A DNA stretch of 64,000 nucleotides from Hodarchaeum sp048939265 (GTDB lineage Archaea; Asgardarchaeota; Heimdallarchaeia; Hodarchaeales; Hodarchaeaceae). Under the pieces are notes generated by a model, which was not told the DNA's origin, did not search any database, and was given only the letters and a program-made list of their open reading frames with translations. The stretch is taken from positions 1 to 64,000 of the forward strand of contig JBHLPQ010000001.1 of the NCBI GenBank assembly GCA_048939265.1. Direction: 5' to 3'. The position numbers and the translations under genes were made by a program. Below are positions 37,235 through 46,354 of this stretch, one piece after another (the stretch's first letter is position 1; each line of letters opens with the position of its first letter).

Positions 37235-38113
37235 GTGCTAATTGAATGTAAGGATCTTATCAAAATCTACCCCTCACCAGTAGAGGGACTGATGTTCCCT
37301 GCTTTACGGGGATTAGATCTATCTATAGAAAAAGGAGAACTAATCTCAATAATTGGTCCTTCAGGAGCAGGAAAATCAACTCTTCTTCGTCTCATCAGTG
37401 GATTTGATCTCCCTAGTTCGGGTGAAATTTGGTTTGATGGTCGCTTACTTAATCAGTTTTCTGAAGAGGAGCTGTATGATCATCGAAAAAAGGTTGGGAT
37501 CATGTACCAATCTCCAAGAGATAATTTAGTATGGGGATTATCAGCCATTGACAATGTTTTGTTCCCTATGCGATATTCAGGCAAGTTTGGTGAAAACCAA
37601 AAACAAAAAGCACAGGAATTACTAGAAAAAGTAGGATTATCAGGAAAAAGTAAACGAAAACCAACCCAACTATCTGGAGGAGAACAACAAAGAGTAGCTA
37701 TCGCAACTGCATTAGCAAATGACCCTCTTGTCTTGTTAGCAGACGAACCGACTGGAGAACTGGATAGCACCACTACAAGTAGTATAATTGATTACTTTAA
37801 GGAATTAAAGAACAATATGGGATTAACGATATGTGTGGTGACTCACGATAGACGTTTCTCTAAATTAACCGATAAGACTTACAAGATTCAGGATGGTCGA
37901 TTGACCACTCTTCAGGTGGGCTACATTAGAGAACAGATTTTTGAACAAACTGAAGAGACAGCTATCATCGATTCGCAAGGGAATGTAAGACTCCCTGTAG
38001 AAGTTCTAGAACTTCTTAAAGGAATATCTTCTGTGAGAATTGTGATTAAAGAAAATAAAATCGAATTAATCCCAATAGTAACAGAACTGGAACGTGATAA
38101 GGAGGGGAATTAA
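37235..38113 (+). CDS. ABC ATPase with C-terminal AbrB-like domain (set A)
   Basis: 292 residues. The ATPase part (1-228) has Walker A 'GPSGAGKST' (about 43-51), signature 'LSGGEQQR' (about 146-153) and Walker B 'LLADEPTGELD' (about 167-177), a LolD/MacB-like set. The extra C-terminal 60 residues include 'IIDSQGNVRLPVEVLELL' (about 247-264), matching the swapped-hairpin AbrB/SpoVT DNA-binding fold, which is not part of the family. The start is GTG at 37235. It could sense or regulate its own operon, or the domain may only dimerise; that is inference. Confidence 0.88.
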   Translation: MLIECKDLIKIYPSPVEGLMFPALRGLDLSIEKGELISIIGPSGAGKSTLLRLISGFDLPSSGEIWFDGRLLNQFSEEELYDHRKKVGIMYQSPRDNLVWGLSAIDNVLFPMRYSGKFGENQKQKAQELLEKVGLSGKSKRKPTQLSGGEQQRVAIATALANDPLVLLADEPTGELDSTTTSSIIDYFKELKNNMGLTICVVTHDRRFSKLTDKTYKIQDGRLTTLQVGYIREQIFEQTEETAIIDSQGNVRLPVEVLELLKGISSVRIVIKENKIELIPIVTELERDKEGN

Positions 38114-38116
38114 AGA

Positions 38117-38800
38117 TTGGGGAAATCTGAAGTCTTATACCATTTAGAAAGCTTACAAAGATTTTATACCAGTAAAGCTGAAATAGTTAAAGCTATTGAT
38201 GGTATTGATCTTGATATACATGTGGGCGATTTTATTGCCATTCTTGGCCCTTCTGGCTCCGGAAAAACCACTTTTTTGAATATTCTTGCAGGTTTGGATA
38301 AACCAACGGGAGGAAACCTAATTTTTGATAATACAGATATTTCCACTCTTAATGATTCTGAACTTTGTGATATTAGACGGTTTGACATCGGGATTGTTTT
38401 TCAATTTTTTAATTTACACCCCTCTTTTACAGCACAGGAGAATATAGAGTACCCAATGATGATAGCGGATGTTCCATACAAAGAACGAGAAATAAAAGCA
38501 GCAGATCTTCTTAAACAAATGAACTTGTATGATAAAAAGGATAATTACCCAATCGAAATGTCGGGTGGTGAAAAACAAAGGGTGGGAATTGCTCGAGCGT
38601 TGGCAAACGATCCTAGAGTACTCATTGCTGATGAACCGACTGGTGATTTAGATTCAGAAAATGCAAAGCAGATTATTGAGTTACTACTGGACATCAATAA
38701 CCGAGGGACAACTATCGTCATGGTGACGCATGATGAATCCCTCTTATCAGAAAAAATGTCCATTCTGTCTCTTGTAGATGGAAAAATAATTAATCCTTAA
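38117..38800 (+). CDS. ABC ATPase, LolD/MacB-like (set A, second)
   Basis: 227 residues, a minimal ABC ATPase: Walker A 'GPSGSGKTT' (about 43-51), signature 'MSGGEKQR' (about 142-149), Walker B 'LIADEPTGDLD' (about 163-173) and switch 'VTHDE'. Start TTG at 38117, with a strong GGAGGGG ribosome binding site at 38101-38107. It begins 3 bases after the AbrB-fused ATPase. Two different ATPases beside one double-FtsX permease suggest a heterodimeric nucleotide-binding pair. Confidence 0.92.
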   Translation: MGKSEVLYHLESLQRFYTSKAEIVKAIDGIDLDIHVGDFIAILGPSGSGKTTFLNILAGLDKPTGGNLIFDNTDISTLNDSELCDIRRFDIGIVFQFFNLHPSFTAQENIEYPMMIADVPYKEREIKAADLLKQMNLYDKKDNYPIEMSGGEKQRVGIARALANDPRVLIADEPTGDLDSENAKQIIELLLDINNRGTTIVMVTHDESLLSEKMSILSLVDGKIINP

Positions 38801-38837
38801 TGCTAAATTACCAGAGATTATTTTGCTACTTCTGCAG

Positions 38838-38890
38838 TGATTTCTCTCATATAGAGCTCCTAAAATACCACTTGATAAAATTTACCATAT
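38838..38890 (-). repeat. Repeat copy 2, resembling the 3' end of mcmA2
   Basis: It matches copy 1 at 43 of 53 bases. Toward the mcmA2 end (43492-43548) it aligns in two blocks, 16/21 across ACTTGATAAAATTT and 18/21 across the flanking CTACTTCT.CAGTGA (38822-38842 with 43482-43502). Minus-strand reading MVNFIKWYFRSSI then stop parallels the mcmA2 C-terminus. It lies between the two facing ABC sets. Confidence 0.55.
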
Positions 38891-38917
38891 ATTGATGATT
38901 TCATTAATAAACCAATA

Positions 38918-39676
38918 TCAGATTGTTTCCAACATAACATCTTGAATTCCTCTTTCATAGAGAAATTGAGCTCTAGAAATTTGAGGAATATCCTTTGTTG
39001 CGATTCCATCTTCCAGTAGTAAAACTCGATCTCCATCCTGAGGAATATTGTAATCATGAGTTGAAATTATGAGGAGACCATTGATTTCTTTGGCTTTTTG
39101 ACGAAGTAATCTCATCAATTCACAGCCAGTTTCAATATCTAGAGCCCCTGTTGGTTCATCAGCTAGAATAATCAAAGGTGAGGTAATAAGAGCTCTGGCA
39201 ATCGCAACTCGTTGTTTTTCTCCTCGAGACAGTTCATCTGTATACATATCTATTTTCTCTCCTAACCCAACTTCTTTCAACAAACTTGCTATTTGGTTAG
39301 TATTTGAATTTCGGGATACTTTATTGATCATGAATTTTAGTTCTAAAGTTTCACGGCAAGTTAATCCTAAATGCAACTCAAAGAATTGAAAAATTATCCC
39401 CAGGTTATCTCGACGAAATTCTGTCCTTTCCTCTTCAGTCATTCTGAATATATTCTGATTATTTATCTTTACATTTCCTTCTGTTGGCTCTTCAAGGCCT
39501 GCAAGCAAGTTCAAAATAGTCGATTTTCCTGCACCGCTTGGTCCCATGATGATAATTGTTTCACCAAGAGAAGCACTGAAAGAAATTCCCTTTAGAATTG
39601 TAGCTGGGATGCTCCCCCCAATAGAGTATTGTTTTTTCAAATTCTTTACTTGAAGTATTTGATTTATAGTTTTCAT
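38918..39676 (-). CDS. ABC ATPase, LolD/MacB-like (set B, second)
   Basis: 252 residues with Walker A 'GPSGAGKST' (about 45-53), Walker B 'ILADEPTGALD' (about 165-175) and switch 'STHDYN'. The ABC signature reads 'LSRGEKQR' instead of LSGGEKQR, an unusual Gly-to-Arg change at a residue that contacts the nucleotide of the partner subunit. The pair of ATPases may therefore have one weakened site. It is the last gene of the minus-strand set, 22 bases after the 237-residue ATPase. Confidence 0.9.
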   Translation of the reverse strand: MKTINQILQVKNLKKQYSIGGSIPATILKGISFSASLGETIIIMGPSGAGKSTILNLLAGLEEPTEGNVKINNQNIFRMTEEERTEFRRDNLGIIFQFFELHLGLTCRETLELKFMINKVSRNSNTNQIASLLKEVGLGEKIDMYTDELSRGEKQRVAIARALITSPLIILADEPTGALDIETGCELMRLLRQKAKEINGLLIISTHDYNIPQDGDRVLLLEDGIATKDIPQISRAQFLYERGIQDVMLETI

Positions 39677-39698
39677 TGCTAACCCCTACAGGCACTTT

Positions 39699-40412
39699 TC
39701 AATTATTCTGTCCGTTAATCATGATCTCTTTCATTTTACCTTCTTTCATAATGAAACAGTGATCGGTCTTCTTAACCATTCTCAAGTCATGTGTAACCAT
39801 GACAATAGTTTTTTCCAGATTGTCACAGGATGTACGGAGGTAGTTAACGATTTTAAGTGCGTTGACAGTATCAAGTTGACTGGTTGGTTCGTCCAGAATG
39901 AGTAAATCTGGATTATTAGCTAAAGCAATAGCAAGACTCAACCTTTGGAGTTCCCCACCAGATAATTGAAAAGGTTTCCTCGAAGCTTTTGTTTCCAGAT
40001 CTACCTGTTTAAGTAAGGTTTTGACCCTTGTCTTCCCCTCTTGTAAATTGGGATGAGTTGAACATAAGACTATTGGAAAAAAAACGTTATCAAAAACACT
40101 AAGATCCCATATAACATTCTCCCGAGGATTTTGTAACATTAAGCCAATATGTTTTCTGTAATAAAAGAGTTTTTCTTTTGTTGATAGTTCATTAATGAGA
40201 TGATCTTCTATTTTAATAAATCCAGCGGATGGTTCCAACAGGCCTGTGATAATCATTAACAGTGTAGTTTTACCACAACCACTAGGCCCTAAAATGCTGA
40301 TAAATTCTCCTTTATGCACCGTGAGATGTATTCCTCTTAAGGTAGCTTTCTTTACTTTGGATTTTTGTGGATATATCTTAATAATATCCTCACAGTGTAA
40401 ATATGGTTGCAT
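39699..40412 (-). CDS. ABC ATPase, LolD/MacB-like (set B, first)
   Basis: 237 residues: Walker A 'GPSGCGKTT' (about 42-50), signature 'LSGGELQR' (about 145-152), Walker B 'LLILDEPTSQLD' (about 165-176) and 'VTHDLR'. It is similar in layout to the set A ATPase at 37235 but lacks the AbrB-like extension. It starts 3 bases after the permease stop, so the set is a tight operon. Confidence 0.92.
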   Translation of the reverse strand: MQPYLHCEDIIKIYPQKSKVKKATLRGIHLTVHKGEFISILGPSGCGKTTLLMIITGLLEPSAGFIKIEDHLINELSTKEKLFYYRKHIGLMLQNPRENVIWDLSVFDNVFFPIVLCSTHPNLQEGKTRVKTLLKQVDLETKASRKPFQLSGGELQRLSLAIALANNPDLLILDEPTSQLDTVNALKIVNYLRTSCDNLEKTIVMVTHDLRMVKKTDHCFIMKEGKMKEIMINGQNN

Positions 40413-40415
40413 TTC

Positions 40416-43283
40416 TTAATCCTCCTGTTCATATTGTTTTAATAACAAACCAGTTGAATATCTCTGCTGTATAATATTTGAAGGAATAAGTGAAATGATC
40501 ACGAAAATGAGAAACCAGATGAAATATGGAATGAATGCATTGAATGGAAGAATGACTGGGGGATATAACCCACTTTTTTGCAGCCATAAAATCGATTGAG
40601 AGGAAAAATAAATTATACAATATAAGATTCCAGTGCATGTACCAATAATTAATGCTGTAAAAATTACAAAAACACTTTCTATCAGGGTAACTAAAAAGAT
40701 TTCCTGTTTCTTCACTCCTAACGCTCGTTCAAGAGCATGTTCTCTTGTCCGTCGATTCTGTTGAAACATACCAAGAAGTAAGACGCAGCCACAAGCGAGT
40801 ACAAGAGAGACAAGAAGAACAACTTGCTGAGAATCTATAAACTGATCCCAAGATCGATTAACTTTCATATTCATTATTTCTTGAGATGTCCACGATATTT
40901 CTGCTAAATAATCTTCTTTCAAAATTTGAAGTACTTCTGGAGAGATTTCTGAATCAGTATTGATTAAAAAATAATGTTTCTTTACAATTGAACTTGGTTC
41001 ATCCGATATTGCCTCTAAACCCTGAAGGAAATCTTTATGGATAATCATAGCTTGATCCCCAGGGGACCTGGCAATTAATGGATAAATTTTAAATGAAGAA
41101 ACCACTGTGACATTCGCTATAGGATGAATAAAATATTCAAAATGAGCTGAAAAGTTTTCTGCCAATAATTGGAGATGATATAAACTATCAATTTTAAGAT
41201 CCTGTAAGAAAAGAAATTGTTTACTGACACTCACCTTGGATTTATTGGTCAGAATGGCTTTTTGGAAAGCAGCCATGGAGGGGGTAAACTCTAACTGCCA
41301 ATGATTGTATCCAACCTCAAAAAAAGTTTCAGGATCAATACCTAATAAAGCAATGGATGAACTACTAGAGATCATTCCGAAATCATCCCATTCCGCGTCA
41401 AAATCCATATTAGCAACCGTTATTTTTGTAAACACACTTTGTGAGGGAAGGTTTTCTGTTAAAAAGGTTGTTAAGGCTGCTTCCTTTGTTTCAGGAAATC
41501 CAATTCTATAATCAGCTCCAACAACAAATCTGGCTTGCTCTATCATATGAAAGTTAGCGGAAGCATGTGACGTTAAAAGACAAAAGGAATAGAAGACAAG
41601 TAAAGTAAGAAATAACCAAGTATCTGAAAATGATTTACGAAAACGGTTAATGTTTTTTAGAGCAAAAGTAGGGAGGCTGTTTCCCCTTTTCCACAAAGAA
41701 TTTGACAAGAATATCACAAAACTCGAGAATATGAATCTTAATGAGAAGAGGAGTCCAATTGTTAGACATACCAATGAGATTGTAACTAAATATTGTGTGA
41801 ATTCCTTTAGCCCTACCCATATATCTAATACTGGAAGAAATATTTTAGGAATATCAAGTAAGTTCACAATGAAAGAAAAAGCAATAATGATGATCCCAAA
41901 CAATATCATCTTCAAAGCCCAAGAGTGTATAGTTACCTCTTCGCTTTTTCTGAAACTGGGTAAATCCTTCCCCAAGTAAACTCTAACTATATTTCCCGCT
42001 ATTTTTCCATAAACCATTCCGTTTATCATGATCGAAATGAACAATACATAAAGAAACCAATTGTTAATGTTGAGGATTAATAACGTTGTTGTACTCATGA
42101 ATGAAATTAAAAAAACGCTTAAGATTACACCTAGTAATCCTCCCAGTAGGAGTGTTCCCAATATACTCACTCCTACTTCAAAGACAAGTAGTACAAAGAT
42201 TTGTTTTAATGAGAACCCTCGTATAAATAATGATTGATTTCGCTTTAATCGAGAAAAGTTAGTATTATCTACAACATAATTCGTGAAGTAAAGAGAAATG
42301 ATTATCACTGGCAATGAAAGGAATAAAAATTCAAAAAAACGAGTTTCCCATAATCTCTGAAAATCATTCAATTTTCTCTCTAAATAATCTTCACCCCAAG
42401 ATAATCCTTGTATATTCCGTTTGAAGAGTTTTAGTCGCGATAAATATAATCCCCGATCTTGAGCTTTCAACTTATCCACATTGAATAATAAAAAGAATTC
42501 GATGTAACCTCTTCTTTCTTTTTTTGGATTAGAGGAAGAGATCCCAATTTTTTTTACAAGAGATGAATAATCATTTTTCCTAGTAATAAGACCATACCGA
42601 TAACCGATATTGATACCTGTAATTCCCCTAAGCTGTTTAAGGTATTCATAGTACGATTCACGGGTTGGAAATTGATTTGATTGGAAGAATGGAAGGATCC
42701 CCACGATTTTTAGGGGAAAAGAAGAATTTGGATATATTGCAGAAAAAGAGTAGTTTGAATTGATTGTATACTCATTCTTTTCTCTTTCAGGTATCATCAA
42801 GATCGTTTCATTAGCGTTTTGGGGCAGCCTGCTTTCAGGAAGAAGTAATGTTTCAAGGACACTTGCTTTATCATCCTCAAAAAAATATGTGTTCCCAAGG
42901 AGATGACTATCCCCCCAGGTGGTTGTATTCTGATTTCTACTAGATATCCCAGGTTCTATCCACGATCCCTGCAGAAAATTTTGTAAGTCAGTGTCATTTA
43001 GTTGGATTTCGATATTTCTGATGATTTGATTGAGAGATGCCATTTCAAAGGCTAGATAATTTGCTGAAAAACTAATTTCTAATTTAATATGGTATCTGTA
43101 TTCTTCAGATAACTCTCTTCGTGTGGCCATAAATAATGCATCACTATTTGAATCTAAAATAATGCAAACAGAAGTAACTACTGCCATAATTAAAGCTAAA
43201 GAGAAAATAATAGGGAACAAATTCCTCCTATTTCCTTTAAGTAATTTAATATTCAAAAGGAGTTTCTCAACCACCATAATCAC
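40416..43283 (-). CDS. ABC transporter permease, FtsX/MacB type (set B)
   Basis: 955 residues with the same plan as the set A permease: an N-terminal span (about 21-44), a large external domain to about 325, three spans, two more, a second external domain (about 580-820) and three C-terminal spans. 'TREHALERALGVKKQEIF' (about 845-862) is the coupling region before the last helices. The two permeases show the same order and near-equal size but only limited obvious sequence identity, so they are older paralogues. The substrate is unknown. Confidence 0.87.
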   Translation of the reverse strand: MIMVVEKLLLNIKLLKGNRRNLFPIIFSLALIMAVVTSVCIILDSNSDALFMATRRELSEEYRYHIKLEISFSANYLAFEMASLNQIIRNIEIQLNDTDLQNFLQGSWIEPGISSRNQNTTTWGDSHLLGNTYFFEDDKASVLETLLLPESRLPQNANETILMIPEREKNEYTINSNYSFSAIYPNSSFPLKIVGILPFFQSNQFPTRESYYEYLKQLRGITGINIGYRYGLITRKNDYSSLVKKIGISSSNPKKERRGYIEFFLLFNVDKLKAQDRGLYLSRLKLFKRNIQGLSWGEDYLERKLNDFQRLWETRFFEFLFLSLPVIIISLYFTNYVVDNTNFSRLKRNQSLFIRGFSLKQIFVLLVFEVGVSILGTLLLGGLLGVILSVFLISFMSTTTLLILNINNWFLYVLFISIMINGMVYGKIAGNIVRVYLGKDLPSFRKSEEVTIHSWALKMILFGIIIIAFSFIVNLLDIPKIFLPVLDIWVGLKEFTQYLVTISLVCLTIGLLFSLRFIFSSFVIFLSNSLWKRGNSLPTFALKNINRFRKSFSDTWLFLTLLVFYSFCLLTSHASANFHMIEQARFVVGADYRIGFPETKEAALTTFLTENLPSQSVFTKITVANMDFDAEWDDFGMISSSSSIALLGIDPETFFEVGYNHWQLEFTPSMAAFQKAILTNKSKVSVSKQFLFLQDLKIDSLYHLQLLAENFSAHFEYFIHPIANVTVVSSFKIYPLIARSPGDQAMIIHKDFLQGLEAISDEPSSIVKKHYFLINTDSEISPEVLQILKEDYLAEISWTSQEIMNMKVNRSWDQFIDSQQVVLLVSLVLACGCVLLLGMFQQNRRTREHALERALGVKKQEIFLVTLIESVFVIFTALIIGTCTGILYCIIYFSSQSILWLQKSGLYPPVILPFNAFIPYFIWFLIFVIISLIPSNIIQQRYSTGLLLKQYEQED

Positions 43284-43382
43284 CCTCTAAGTTGAAACCA
43301 CCGTTTTCTGTTCTTCTTAATACACCTCTTTAATAATCCATCATCACTTCAATTATACCTTTAGTCCATTGCTTACATAATG

Positions 43383-43400
43383 ATGTTCACCTGTGAACAT
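43383..43400. promoter_or_regulatory. Perfect inverted repeat, possible operator of ABC set B
   Basis: ATGTTCAC-CT-GTGAACAT is an 8-base perfect palindrome with a 2-base centre, 100 bases upstream of the set B permease start. Its size and symmetry fit a dimeric regulator site. Upstream of set A there is only a partial resemblance (GAACAT at about 34311-34316). Confidence 0.4.
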
Positions 43401-43494
43401 GTCCTATTTTTTAACCCTATCCATTTTTCATGTAAAAAATAGTTAATCCTTAGTTGTTAATATTTTCCCTTCTAAGAAGGCTATTCTACTACTT

Positions 43495-43908
43495 CTACAG
43501 TGAACGTTTGAGATTCGACTTAACAAAATCTACAATGTCCTTGGTATCAGTTCCAGGACCAAAAATTCCCTTGATTCCAATTTCGTTTAACTTTGGAACG
43601 TCTACATCAGGAATGATCCCACCTGCGACAACAAGAGTATCGCTTATCATCTCATTCTGTTTGAGTAATTCAATTACTTTCGGAAATAACGCCATGTGAG
43701 ATCCACTTAAACTGGAAAGTCCAATGACATCAACATCCTCTTGAAGTGCTGCTTCAACTATCTGCTCTGGACTTTTATGCAGTCCAGTATAAATGACCTC
43801 CATTCCTGCATCTCTCAAAGCTCGTGCAACGACCTTTACACCTCGGTCGTGTCCATCTAATCCAGGTTTTGCTAATAGAACTCTAATTTTTCGGGTCATT
43901 ATTTTCAC
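43495..43908 (-). CDS. mcmA2: Methylmalonyl-CoA mutase small subunit (B12-binding)
   Basis: 137 residues forming the cobalamin-binding domain of the mutase that interconverts methylmalonyl-CoA and succinyl-CoA. 'LDGHDRG' (17-23) holds the base-off/His-on ligand H20 in the DxHxxG motif. 'GLSSLSGSHM' (about 63-72) and 'VVAGGIIPDVD' (about 93-103) complete the B12 site. In archaea this domain is commonly a separate protein, as here. It lies 9 bases after the catalytic subunit gene. Its last codons resemble the two repeats beside the ABC sets. Confidence 0.94.
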   Translation of the reverse strand: MKIMTRKIRVLLAKPGLDGHDRGVKVVARALRDAGMEVIYTGLHKSPEQIVEAALQEDVDVIGLSSLSGSHMALFPKVIELLKQNEMISDTLVVAGGIIPDVDVPKLNEIGIKGIFGPGTDTKDIVDFVKSNLKRSL

Positions 43909-43917
43909 CTGAAAATA

Positions 43918-45633
43918 TCAGATCAATTGATCTCCCTTCCATTCTCCAAAGACCTCTCTTAAAACATCACATATCTCACCAACAGAGGCATAAGCTTTCA
44001 CAGCTTTCAGAATAGGAGGCATCAAATTGCCAGCGCCTTCAGCAGCCTCACGTACCTCAACCAACGCGTCATTTACCGCCTTATTGTCTCGTTCCTTTTT
44101 GGTTTGGTGCAGACGCGCTATCTGTCGTTCTGCTATTTCTTCTCCAATTTGAAGGAGAGGAACCTTGATTTCTTCTTCCGAGCCATATTCATTAACTCCT
44201 ACTATTACCCGTTGGTTTTCCTCTATTTCTTTTTGATATAGATATGCTGCATTCGCTATTTCTTGTTGAAAAAATCCCTTTTCTATCGCAGGTATGACCC
44301 CACCCAACTGTTCAATTTTGGAAAAATATTCTTCAGTTTGTTCTTCCATTTCATTTGTCAATGCTTCTACAAAATAGCTTCCTGCTAAAGGATCAATCGT
44401 ATTTGTTACACCACTTTCGTGAGCAAGAATCTGTTGAGTTCGTAGTGCAATTTCAACTGCTTCCTCACTAGGTAAAGCTAATGCTTCATCTAGCGAATTT
44501 GTGTGGAGAGATTGAGTTCCACCCAATACTGCTGCGAGTGCTTGGATAGTAGTACGTACAACATTATTATAAGGCTGTTGAGCAGTTAAGGAGCATCCTG
44601 CAGTCTGAGTATGAAAGCGTAACCACATTGAACGGGATTTTTTTGGCTGATATTTCTTAATGTGACGAGCCCAGATACGACGGGCAGCACGATACTTAGC
44701 TATTTCTTCAAACAGGTCATTATGTGAATTAAAAAAGAAAGATAACCGAGGAGCAAAGTCATCGATATCCATACCAGCTTCTACGGCCCATTTCACATAT
44801 TCTAGTCCATCAACTAAAGTAAAAGCAAGTTCTTGAACCGCAGTTGACCCTGCTTCGCGAATATGATATCCAGAAATAGAAATAGTATTCCAACGAGGAA
44901 CGTGTTCTGAACAATACTTAATAATATCCACTATAATTCGCATCGATGGTTTTGGAGGAAATATATACGATTTTTGAGCAATAAATTCTTTAAGAATGTC
45001 ATTTTGAATGGTTCCACCAATTTGATCGGGCCTAACCCCTTGTTTTTCTGCTACTGCAATGTACATAGCGAGTAATATCGCTGCAGGAGCATTAATTGTC
45101 ATTGATGTGGTCACCTGATTGAGGGGAATTCCATCAAACAAGATCTCCATGTCTTTTAATGTATCAATAGCCACACCTAACTTGCCAACCTCTCCAAGGG
45201 ACATGGGATGGTCAGATTCACGACCATAAATCGTAGGGAGATGAAAAGCCACACTCAATCCTGTCATTCCGTGCTCTAGAAGAAACTTAAATCTTTGATT
45301 TGTCTCTTCAGCGCCTCCAAATCCCGCAAATTGACGCATGGTCCATAAACGACCCCGATACATAGTCGGTTGAACGCCTCGTGTGAATGGAAACATACTT
45401 GGATATCCTAAGTCATCTTGGTAACCCCAATTAGAAGGCAGATCTGTAGGATCATATATTCGATTAATAGGTTGACTAGAGGTTGTCATAAACTTCTGTA
45501 ACCGCTCTGAATGTTTTTTTGTAGCGTTCTTGTAGATCGATTCCCATTCTTTGCGTTTTCGTTTGATATCATCTAAAGAATTGGCTTTTTCTTCCATTGG
45601 AGTTCTTCCACTCTTTGTTGTATTCGAAGTCAA
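43918..45633 (-). CDS. mcmA1: Methylmalonyl-CoA mutase large (catalytic) subunit
   Basis: 571 residues of TIM-barrel type. 'GVQPTMYRGRLWTMRQFAGFG' region (about 85-105) is the conserved substrate site with the Tyr and Arg that bind the CoA ester. 'SISGYHIREAGSTAVQE' (about 248-264) and 'TQTAGCSLTAQQPYNN' (about 349-364) are also typical. The Tyr-Arg pattern favours methylmalonyl-CoA over isobutyryl-CoA mutase, though related acyl-CoA mutases cannot be fully excluded. It begins inside the last codons of cobA (4-base overlap). Confidence 0.93.
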   Translation of the reverse strand: MTSNTTKSGRTPMEEKANSLDDIKRKRKEWESIYKNATKKHSERLQKFMTTSSQPINRIYDPTDLPSNWGYQDDLGYPSMFPFTRGVQPTMYRGRLWTMRQFAGFGGAEETNQRFKFLLEHGMTGLSVAFHLPTIYGRESDHPMSLGEVGKLGVAIDTLKDMEILFDGIPLNQVTTSMTINAPAAILLAMYIAVAEKQGVRPDQIGGTIQNDILKEFIAQKSYIFPPKPSMRIIVDIIKYCSEHVPRWNTISISGYHIREAGSTAVQELAFTLVDGLEYVKWAVEAGMDIDDFAPRLSFFFNSHNDLFEEIAKYRAARRIWARHIKKYQPKKSRSMWLRFHTQTAGCSLTAQQPYNNVVRTTIQALAAVLGGTQSLHTNSLDEALALPSEEAVEIALRTQQILAHESGVTNTIDPLAGSYFVEALTNEMEEQTEEYFSKIEQLGGVIPAIEKGFFQQEIANAAYLYQKEIEENQRVIVGVNEYGSEEEIKVPLLQIGEEIAERQIARLHQTKKERDNKAVNDALVEVREAAEGAGNLMPPILKAVKAYASVGEICDVLREVFGEWKGDQLI

Positions 45634-46175
45634 TACTCAACACCTTTTCGGGCTAATATCTGCTTTTGATATGGATGTTTATGTTCACAAATCTCTGTAT
45701 AATAATCAGCAAGATCAATTAATACATTAGGCGCGTCTCTGCCTGTTAAAACCAACTCAAGATTTTTAGGTTTTTGCTTGATGATATCAATTACCTGTTT
45801 TTCAGATATTAATTTAAAGTCCAAAGCAACGTTAATCTCATCTAAAATCAAAATATCCCATTTCTCTTCTGTAATGGCTAATTTAGCACGATCTAAAGCA
45901 GCTTTAGCTTCATCTAAATCAATTTTCTTCGGATTATCCTTATTGACAAACTCAGGTGTCCCATACTGAAGAATGGTTATTTCAGGAATAGTCTGTATAA
46001 CTCTTAATTCCCCATAATCCCACCCTTTTTTCATAAATTGGATAATCAATGACCGAAATCCATGTCCTGCAGCTCGAAGTGCCAATCCTAAAGCAGATGT
46101 CGTCTTCCCTTTCCCATTACCAGAAATAACGTGAATTAATCCGAGCTGAGATGTTTCAATGCTTTCCTCATTCAT
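45630..46175 (-). CDS. cobA: Cob(I)alamin adenosyltransferase, CobA/CobO type
   Basis: It transfers the adenosyl group of ATP to cobalt, producing adenosylcobalamin. P-loop 'GNGKGKTTSALG' (19-30), 'QFMKKGWDYGEL' (about 46-57), 'DILILDEINVALDF' (about 105-118) and 'LTGRDAP' (about 143-149) are the family motifs. The 181-residue length is normal. It overlaps mcmA1 by 4 bases, so the organism couples cofactor formation to mutase synthesis. No epimerase or MeaB-like chaperone is in the window. Confidence 0.95.
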   Translation of the reverse strand: MNEESIETSQLGLIHVISGNGKGKTTSALGLALRAAGHGFRSLIIQFMKKGWDYGELRVIQTIPEITILQYGTPEFVNKDNPKKIDLDEAKAALDRAKLAITEEKWDILILDEINVALDFKLISEKQVIDIIKQKPKNLELVLTGRDAPNVLIDLADYYTEICEHKHPYQKQILARKGVEY

Positions 46176-46354
46176 TATATCGACCCTAAATCTACTTGTT
46201 GGAATGTTTAAAGGAATGATACTCGCTTCATTAAATCATTCAATTCCTCTCTACCAAAAGATAAGAGATTTATTTCCTTCTCTTTTCTTTGAAAATAGGC
46301 TTTATTCTTGAAGCTCTAAATAAATAACCTCTTAAAAGGTCTTTCAATTACTCT

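Noticed and set aside
38860..39057. A small minus-strand gene after ABC set B
   Set aside because: It overlaps the 252-residue ATPase in another frame and ends in the decayed repeat.
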